A stretch of DNA of 6,807 nt. Origin: Longimicrobium sp. GTDB lineage: Bacteria; Gemmatimonadota; Gemmatimonadetes; Longimicrobiales; Longimicrobiaceae. Position 1 is the stretch's first letter. The number at the start of each line of letters is the position of its first letter. The translations under genes were made by a program, and so were the position numbers. Below, one piece after another: positions 1-5,128 of the stretch. Location: assembly GCA_030446945.1 (NCBI GenBank), contig JAUJMI010000205.1, positions 1 to 6,807 of the forward strand, given 5' to 3'. The notes under the pieces were generated by a model that searched no databases, was not told the origin of the DNA, and saw nothing but the letters and a program-made list of their open reading frames with translations.

Positions 1-3000
1 ACCTCTCCGGGATGCGGCCCGCGGCGATGGACTTCCTCCTCGCGCTCCCCGCCGTGGCGCCGCAGGGGGTGGCGATCGGCGACACCCTGCGCGGCATGGC
101 GGAGGTGGCGAAGCTGGCGCTGGAGCTGGTGGCGAGGGGGCGCGTCATCCCCGTGCTGGAGCGGCCGGGCGGGCGCGGGTGGACCGTGGGATGGCGCCCG
201 GTGCTCACCGATCCCGCGGACGAGGAACGCTTCGCGGTGCTCGCCCGCGCGCTGCCCGGCGCCTGCTGGGCCGCGGAGCCCGCGCGCGAGGACGACGGCG
301 TCGCGGGGCTGCTCGCCACCCTGGCAGACCGCTGTGTGAGGCAGGCGCTCGTGGGGAGCCGGGTGGTGCCGCCGCGCAAGGTGCGCCGCTCCGCCGCCGA
401 GTGGTGGCTGATCGCGCTCACCGACCGCTACGGCTCGTTCAGCGGCGACGCGCAGACGGTGGAGCCGCTGGCGAATGCGCTGGCCGGGTGGTCGAGGAGC
501 ATCGTGCCGCCGGGGCGCGGCGGCGTGCGCACCTGCTTCTTCCTGGCCCCGCCGCCCGGGGCGGCGGACGACGGCGCCACGCCGGACGATCCCTGGCGGC
601 TGGACTTCCTCCTCCAGTCCGCGGACGATCCGTCGCTGCTGGTCACCGCGGACGAGGTCTGGCGCTCGCCGGGGCCCATCCGCGTGCTGCGCGGCGCCGT
701 CGCGGACCCGCAGGAGCGGCTGATCGCGGACCTGGGCCGGGCGATGCGCCTCTTTCCGCCGCTGGAGCCGGCGCTGCGCACCCCGCATCCCACCCGCGCC
801 GAGCTGACCGCGGAGGAGGCGTTCCGTTTCCTGCGCGAGGGGGCGCCGCTGCTGTCGCAGGCGGGGTTCGCCGTGCGCGTGCCGCCGTGGTGGAACCGCC
901 CCGCGGCACGGCTCGGGGTCAAGCTGCGCGCCCGCCCCGCCGCCCCGCGCGAGAGCGGAGCCGGCCGCTTCGGGATGGATGCGATCGTCGCGTACGACTG
1001 GGAGGTGTCGCTGGGCGGCGCCTCCATCTCGGCCGAGGAGTTCCGGGCCCTGGCCGGGCGCAAGGTGCCGCTGGTGCGCTTCCGCGGCGAGTGGGTGGAG
1101 CTCAAGCCGTCCGAGGTGGAGGCTGCACTCCGCATCTTCGACCGCCACGCCACCGGCGAGATGACCGCCGCCCAGCTCCTGCGCCTCGCCGCCGGCGCGG
1201 AGGAGGTCGCGGAGGGGCTCCCCCTCTCGGGCGTGGAGGCGGAAGGCTGGCTCGGCGAGCTGCTGGCGGGCGCGGGCGACGCGCAGGCCAAACCCGTCCC
1301 CACGCCCGCCGGCTTCAATGGCAAGCTGCGCCCCTACCAGCGCCGCGGCGTGGGGTGGCTCGCCTTCCTCGACGGCGTGGGAGTCGGCGCCTGCCTGGCG
1401 GACGACATGGGGCTGGGGAAGGCGCAGCCGCTGGATGCAAAAATCCTGACCGCCGACGGGTGGAAGCCCATGAGCGACATCCACGTGGGAGACCAGGTCA
1501 TCGGCGCCTCGGGGGAGCCGTGCCGCGTGGTCGGGGTGTACCCACAGGGCGAGCGCGCGGTGTTCCGCGTCTCGTTCAGCGACGGCAGCTCCACGGAGTG
1601 CTGCGACGAGCATCTCTGGCGCGTGTTCTCGCCCGTGCAAAAGATGCGGGGCACGCTGCCGAAGGTGCTGCCGCTGAAGGAGATCCGCGGACGCCTGCGG
1701 GATGCGGCGGGGAACGCCCGGTGGTTCATCCCGATGGTCGCGCCGGTCCAGTTTCGAGAGCATCGGCTGCCGCTCGATCCGTACCTCTTGGGTGCGTTGC
1801 TGGGCGACGGAGGAATCGCGCACGGGGCCATTTTCTCCGCCGGCGAAATCGAGATGGTGGAGCGAGTCGCTGCACGACTTCCCGAGGGCACCCGGCTCGT
1901 CCACAAAAAAGGGGTGGACTATCGCATCTGTGGCCCTGCCCGCGGCGCACGCAATCCATTGCTGAACGTGCTGCGCGAGATGGAGCTGTTCGGCTGCCGG
2001 TCCGAGGCGAAGCACATTCCCCACATCTACAAATTCGCCTCGGTTTCATCCCGTATCGCGTTGCTCCAGGGCTTGCTGGACACCGCCGGGCACGTCCGAC
2101 CCGAAGACAACAACGTCGAGTACCTCTCGGTCTCCCGGCGCTTAGCGGAGGATATGGTCTTCCTGGTGCAGTCGCTCGGTGGGCGGGCGCGCATCCGCGA
2201 GAAGCCGACTGCGCGGCAGACGGCGTACACGATGAGCATCTGCCTGCCGAATTCGATCGCGCCGTTCGCGCTGCGCCGCAAGGCGGAGAACTATCGCGGA
2301 CGGGAGAAGTACCCGCCCAGCCGCGCGATCGTGGACGTGCAGCCGGCGGGCAACAAGCCGGTGCAGTGCATCGCCGTGGATTCGCCGGACAAGCTGTACG
2401 TGACGGATGATTTCATCGTCACGCACAACACCGTCCAACTCCTCGCGCTCCTCATGGCCGAGCGCGCGGAGAAGGGGCGGGGGAAGAAGCGCCTGCCGCC
2501 CACCCTCCTCGTCTGCCCGATGTCGCTGGTGGGGAACTGGCAGCGCGAGTCGGCGAGGTTCGCGCCGGGGCTCACGGTGCACGTGCACCACGGGGCGGAG
2601 CGGCTGAGCGGGGCGGCGCTGCAGGAGGCCGTGCGCGACAGCGACCTCGTGCTCACCACGTACGCCCTGGCCGCGCGCGACCGGGAAGAGCTGGCGTCGG
2701 TGGAGTGGGGACGCGTGGTGCTGGACGAGGCGCAGAACGTCAAGAACGCGGCGGCGCGCCAGTCGCAAGCGGTGCGCGCGTTTCGGACGCCGCGGCGCAT
2801 CGCGCTCACTGGGACGCCGGTGGAGAACCGGCTGGCCGAGCTGTGGTCGATCCTCGACTTCCTCAACCCCGGGCTGCTGGGCCCGGCCGCCACTTTCCGC
2901 CGCCGCTTCGCCACGCCCATCGAGCGCTACCACGACGCCGAGCGCGCCGCCGAGCTGCAGCGGCTGACGCGCCCCTTCATCCTGCGCCGCCTGAAGACGG

Positions 3001-3773
3001 ACCGCCGCATCATCCGCGACCTGCCGGAGAAGCACGAGATGCGCGTCTTCTGCAACCTGACGCGCGAGCAGGCGTCGCTCTACCAGGCGACGGTGGACGA
3101 GATGCTGGCCCGCATCGAGGCGAGCGAGGGGATCGAGCGGCGCGGGCTGGTGCTGGCGACGCTCACGCGGCTGAAGCAGGTGTGCAACCACCCCGCGCAC
3201 CTCCTCCGCGACGGCTCCGCGCTGGAGGGGAGGTCCGGCAAGGTTGCGCGGCTGGAGGAGATCCTGGAGGAGGTGCTGGAGCTGCGGGACCGCGCGCTCG
3301 TCTTTACCCAGTTCGCCGAGATGGGTCACCTGCTGCGCGGCCACCTGGAGGCGCGCTTCGGGAGCGAGGTCCCCTTCCTCCACGGCGCCACCTCCAAGAC
3401 CGCGCGCGACGCGCTGGTGGCGCGCTTCCAGGAGGGCGACGGGCCGTCGATCCTCCTCCTGTCGCTCAAGGCGGGGGGCACGGGGCTCAACCTGACCGCG
3501 GCCAACCACGTGATCCACTTCGATCGCTGGTGGAACCCCGCCGTGGAGGACCAGGCCACCGACCGCGCGTTCCGCATCGGGCAGCGGCGCGACGTGCAGG
3601 TGAGGAAGCTGGTGTGCGCCGGGACGCTGGAGGAGCGGATCGACGCGATGATCGAGGAGAAGAAGCAGCTCGCGGAGAGCGTGCTGGGCGCGGGCGAGGC
3701 GTGGCTGACCGAGCTTTCCACCGCGCAGCTCCGGCAGGTGGTGGCGCTGGCGGCGGATGCGGTGTCGGAGTGA
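1..3773 (+). CDS. SNF2-family DEAD/DEAH-box helicase, intein-containing, 5' partial
   Basis: This is a superfamily 2 SNF2-type ATPase, expected to translocate on duplex DNA and remodel DNA-protein complexes in the cytoplasm. Residues below count from the ATG at 12. An accessory region found in bacterial SNF2 proteins lies at about 269-400. The ATPase core follows: LRPYQ at 439-443, Walker A DDMGLGK ending at K470 and resuming at T807, motif II DEAQ at 905-908, LTGTP at 932-936, a helicase C lobe starting near VFTQF (about 1096), and DRAFRIGQ at 1184-1191. Removing the intein joins K470 to T807 and leaves 917 residues. No stop lies between base 1 and the ATG at 12. Related proteins carry roughly 100 more N-terminal residues before the segment seen here, so I treat the gene as truncated by the window edge, not as starting at 12. 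It ends with TGA at 3771-3773. The family is certain; the cellular role is not known from sequence. Confidence 0.96.
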   Translation, partial: LSGMRPAAMDFLLALPAVAPQGVAIGDTLRGMAEVAKLALELVARGRVIPVLERPGGRGWTVGWRPVLTDPADEERFAVLARALPGACWAAEPAREDDGVAGLLATLADRCVRQALVGSRVVPPRKVRRSAAEWWLIALTDRYGSFSGDAQTVEPLANALAGWSRSIVPPGRGGVRTCFFLAPPPGAADDGATPDDPWRLDFLLQSADDPSLLVTADEVWRSPGPIRVLRGAVADPQERLIADLGRAMRLFPPLEPALRTPHPTRAELTAEEAFRFLREGAPLLSQAGFAVRVPPWWNRPAARLGVKLRARPAAPRESGAGRFGMDAIVAYDWEVSLGGASISAEEFRALAGRKVPLVRFRGEWVELKPSEVEAALRIFDRHATGEMTAAQLLRLAAGAEEVAEGLPLSGVEAEGWLGELLAGAGDAQAKPVPTPAGFNGKLRPYQRRGVGWLAFLDGVGVGACLADDMGLGKAQPLDAKILTADGWKPMSDIHVGDQVIGASGEPCRVVGVYPQGERAVFRVSFSDGSSTECCDEHLWRVFSPVQKMRGTLPKVLPLKEIRGRLRDAAGNARWFIPMVAPVQFREHRLPLDPYLLGALLGDGGIAHGAIFSAGEIEMVERVAARLPEGTRLVHKKGVDYRICGPARGARNPLLNVLREMELFGCRSEAKHIPHIYKFASVSSRIALLQGLLDTAGHVRPEDNNVEYLSVSRRLAEDMVFLVQSLGGRARIREKPTARQTAYTMSICLPNSIAPFALRRKAENYRGREKYPPSRAIVDVQPAGNKPVQCIAVDSPDKLYVTDDFIVTHNTVQLLALLMAERAEKGRGKKRLPPTLLVCPMSLVGNWQRESARFAPGLTVHVHHGAERLSGAALQEAVRDSDLVLTTYALAARDREELASVEWGRVVLDEAQNVKNAAARQSQAVRAFRTPRRIALTGTPVENRLAELWSILDFLNPGLLGPAATFRRRFATPIERYHDAERAAELQRLTRPFILRRLKTDRRIIRDLPEKHEMRVFCNLTREQASLYQATVDEMLARIEASEGIERRGLVLATLTRLKQVCNHPAHLLRDGSALEGRSGKVARLEEILEEVLELRDRALVFTQFAEMGHLLRGHLEARFGSEVPFLHGATSKTARDALVARFQEGDGPSILLLSLKAGGTGLNLTAANHVIHFDRWWNPAVEDQATDRAFRIGQRRDVQVRKLVCAGTLEERIDAMIEEKKQLAESVLGAGEAWLTELSTAQLRQVVALAADAVSE
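1422..2429 (+). other. Class 3 intein (336 aa) inserted in the helicase Walker A motif
   Basis: This self-splicing protein segment is translated inside the helicase, excises itself and ligates the flanks. Its edges are sharp: upstream flank ...DDMGLGK, intein start AQPLDAKILTADGWKPM (block A, codon 1422), intein end DDFIVTHN (block G, Asn at 2427-2429), downstream flank TVQLLALL. Ligation recreates GLGKT. Residue 1 is Ala, so the standard N-terminal acyl shift is impossible. Instead the class 3 WCT set is present: Trp66 in block B (HLW, with His64; codon 1617), Cys316 in block F (VQCIAV; codon 2367) and Thr334 in block G (VTHN; codon 2421), with His335, terminal Asn336 and Thr at +1. In class 3 inteins the block F Cys attacks the N-terminal junction, then transfers to the +1 residue. 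The Deinococcus radiodurans Snf2 intein is an established class 3 example. Block B has Cys at the usual Thr position (CDEH). Intein identity is near certain; splicing activity is inferred. Confidence 0.96.
1761..2282 (+). other. LAGLIDADG (DOD) homing endonuclease domain inside the intein, probably inactive
   Basis: The central part of the intein is a two-motif LAGLIDADG endonuclease domain, which in active form cuts an intein-free allele so that the intein is copied in. Motif 1 is LLGALLGDGG (bases 1785-1814) and keeps its acidic residue, Asp129 of the intein. Motif 2 is LQGLLDTAGHV (bases 2064-2096). Here the catalytic position, normally Asp in DTDG or DADG, is Ala222 (codon GCC at 2085-2087). 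One A-to-C change from GAC would explain it. Both motif aspartates bind the catalytic metal in this family, so cleavage is probably lost. The reading frame is intact. Domain edges are approximate. The domain is locally less GC-rich than its surroundings, with AAA AAA, ATT and TTA (2142) codons. Confidence 0.85.
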
Positions 3774-3805
3774 GAGATACAACGTGACTGTTCGCCGTTT
3801 TGGAT

Positions 3806-3810
3806 GGAGG
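3806..3810 (+). promoter_or_regulatory. Shine-Dalgarno GGAGG for the SWIM gene
   Basis: GGAGG lies six bases before the ATG at 3817, an ideal spacing. It decides between this start and an in-frame ATG at 3757 that would overlap the helicase end and lacks such a site. The 43-base gap after the helicase stop holds no visible terminator, so the two genes are probably co-transcribed. Confidence 0.8.
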
Positions 3811-3816
3811 TTCGCG

Positions 3817-4680
3817 ATGAGGGATGATTGGTACTTCGACGCGGGGCCCCGGCTGCCCGCGAAAGACGGGATCGCCGCGCGCAGCAAGCAGGGCGAGATC
3901 GGGGAGAGCTGGTGGTCGCGGCGGTTCATCGCGGCGCTGCACCAGGTGGCGGATACCTCGCGCCTGAGCCGCGGGCGGAGCTACGCGCGCACCGGGCAGG
4001 TGATGGAGCTGCGCGTTGGCGCGGGCGAGGTGACGGCAAAGGTGCAGGGCTCGGACCCGAAGCCTTACCGGGTAAAGATCACCCTCGTCCCCTTCACCGA
4101 CGAGGAGTGGGGGCGGGCGGAGGAGGCGCTGGCGGGGCAGGCGCTCTTCCTGGCCTCGCTGCTTGCGGGGGAGATGCCGCGCGACGTGGAGGATGCGTTC
4201 ACGGCGGCGCGGCTGTCGCTCTTCCCCAGCTCGCCAGAGGAGCTCAGGACCGAGTGCTCGTGCCCGGACGCGGCCAACCCGTGCAAGCACATCGCGGCCA
4301 CCTTTTACATCCTGGCCGAGGCCTTCGACGACGACCCCTTCCTGGTGCTCGCCTGGCGCGGCCGGACGCGCGAGCGCCTGCTGGAGCGCCTGCGCGAGCT
4401 GCGCGGCGCACTCCCCGCCACGACAGAGGACGTACCGGAGGCGGCACCGCCGCCACCGGCGGACTTCTGGAGGGCGGGGCCGGAGCTGGCGGCGCTCCAC
4501 TTCACCCCGCGCGCGACCGGCATGCCGGACGCGGTGCTTCGGCAGCTCGGTCCGCTGCCGCCCGAGGCCGGCGGCGAGCGCATCCAGCAGTCGCTCTCGC
4601 AGGCGTACGCGCAATTCACCGCGGCCGCCGAGCGCCGTGCCTTCGCCGACCCGGCGCCGGAGGGTGGCTCCGAGGAGTGA
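3817..4680 (+). CDS. SWIM zinc-finger family protein
   Basis: A 287-residue soluble protein with one SWIM zinc finger, CxCx(6)CxH: Cys147, Cys149, Cys156 and His158, in TECSCPDAANPCKHIAA. SWIM domains bind one zinc and are thought to mediate DNA or protein contacts; the exact job of this bacterial family is not established. The N-terminal half (about 15-140) matches the family layout: a basic GESWWSRRF segment, a GRSYARTGQV strand, KVQGS.PKPYRVKI, then ALFLASLLAGEMP and a helix. After the finger come AEAFDDDPF and an Arg/Glu-rich helix (about 180-198). The tail has a Pro-rich linker, then FW and a short helical C-terminus. No signal peptide or membrane segment is visible. It sits 43 bases after the SNF2 helicase on the same strand. 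This order recurs in many bacteria, so a shared role in DNA transactions is likely but inferred. The start is set by GGAGG six bases upstream. Confidence 0.93.
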   Translation: MRDDWYFDAGPRLPAKDGIAARSKQGEIGESWWSRRFIAALHQVADTSRLSRGRSYARTGQVMELRVGAGEVTAKVQGSDPKPYRVKITLVPFTDEEWGRAEEALAGQALFLASLLAGEMPRDVEDAFTAARLSLFPSSPEELRTECSCPDAANPCKHIAATFYILAEAFDDDPFLVLAWRGRTRERLLERLRELRGALPATTEDVPEAAPPPPADFWRAGPELAALHFTPRATGMPDAVLRQLGPLPPEAGGERIQQSLSQAYAQFTAAAERRAFADPAPEGGSEE

Positions 4681-4800
4681 TGGCAGGCCCTCTCCCCCGC
4701 TCGCCCCCCCTGCCCCCTACCCCCAAACTACGGAGGAGGGGGTGTTCGCATCGCTGGGCGCGGGGCAGGCACGGGCAGGCACCTGGGGCGGGCGCTGCAG

Positions 4801-4869
4801 GTTCTGGTGCATAGGGCGCGGATCGCGGTGCGGGCAAGGGCGGGCAGACACGTAGGTCTGCCCCTACGA
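4801..4869 (-). repeat. Tandem repeat copy 1 with GTAG-footed REP-like hairpin
   Basis: The unit opens with GTTCTGGTGC and contains a perfect 8-bp inverted repeat, GGGCAGAC (4842-4849) and GTCTGCCC (4856-4863), with loop ACGTAG. CTAC at 4864-4867 directly abuts it. Read on the minus strand this is GTAG followed at once by the hairpin, the arrangement of REP elements recognised by RAYT (TnpA-REP) proteins. Over its first 45 bases, 35 match copy 2 with no gap. No RAYT gene is in the window, so the REP assignment rests on layout alone. Confidence 0.7.
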
Positions 4870-4936
4870 GTTCTGGTGCGGCGGGCGGGGATCGAGGCGG
4901 AGGAGAGGGCGGGCGCGATGAATCGCGCCCCTACAG
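4870..4936 (-). repeat. Tandem repeat copy 2 with GTAG-footed REP-like hairpin
   Basis: This copy starts again with GTTCTGGTGC exactly 69 bases after copy 1. Its hairpin is GGGCGCGAT (4911-4919) and ATCGCGCCC (4922-4930), nine pairs with a GA loop (or eight pairs with a TGAA loop). CTAC follows directly at 4931-4934. The stem sequence differs from copy 1 at most inner positions yet pairs perfectly, so the structure, not the sequence, is what the copies share. The orientation is the same as copy 1. Confidence 0.7.
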
Positions 4937-4957
4937 GATCGATGCGTTTCCCGATGC

Positions 4958-5009
4958 GGAGGGCCCGCGCGCATGCGCGGCTCCCCCTCGCCCAGCAGCT
5001 TGGGAGAGG
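4958..5009. repeat. Pair of adjacent GC-rich hairpins
   Basis: Hairpin one pairs CCGCGC (4965-4970) with GCGCGG (4975-4980) around a GCAT loop, and extends through GGAG (4958-4961) with CTCC (4981-4984) across a three-base bulge. Hairpin two pairs CCTCGCCCA (4986-4994) with TGGGAGAGG (5001-5009), eight of nine pairs, with loop GCAGCT. G-rich sequence follows. The CTCxCCCA/TGGGAGAG form resembles dispersed palindromes common in GC-rich bacterial genomes. No T-tract follows, so this is not a standard intrinsic terminator on the + strand. Confidence 0.5.
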
Positions 5010-5128
5010 CGGGCCGGGGGGGGTGAGGGGCTGGCTGAGGGCCCCCGGATGGAACCCTGGCGGCGTCCGCTGGTACGGTGGGCGCGCGGTGCACAGCCGC
5101 GCGCTGCGAACCTGAACCCACGCGACAC

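Larger units (their letters stand above)
4681..5128. other. Repeat-rich intergenic spacer
   Basis: These 448 bases between the SWIM gene and the peptidase hold no convincing gene. The first 120 bases are C-rich then G-rich mosaic sequence (a run of C-tracts at 4690-4726, then GGAGGAGGGGG at 4731-4741), followed by the tandem hairpin repeat, two further hairpins, and about 90 bases leading into the peptidase. Short open frames here are Arg/Pro/Gly-rich and match no family I know. I see no U-tract terminator. Promoter signals for the peptidase must lie in this spacer or before it, but none is clear. Confidence 0.75.

Noticed and set aside
179..2410. 743-residue + strand frame overlapping the helicase and intein
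   Set aside because: Out-of-frame shadow, Arg/Ala/Gly-rich, no family motifs; the true frame holds SNF2 and intein motifs throughout.
3757..3816. Upstream in-frame ATG extending the SWIM protein by 20 residues
   Set aside because: Would overlap the helicase end and lacks a ribosome site; GGAGG sits six bases before the ATG at 3817, where family-like sequence starts.
2142..3929. 595-residue open frame on the minus strand across the helicase
   Set aside because: Arg/Leu/His-rich translation with no recognisable domain, antisense to clearly conserved helicase motifs; long antisense frames are expected at this GC content.
4801..4936. CRISPR array
   Set aside because: Only two units, palindromic and diverged internally, with no spacer-like unique segments or cas genes.
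5051..5079. GGAAC followed about 17 bases later by GTACGGT, an ECF-like or extended -10 promoter for the peptidase
   Set aside because: Only partial matches and the host's sigma factor consensus is unknown; too weak to annotate.
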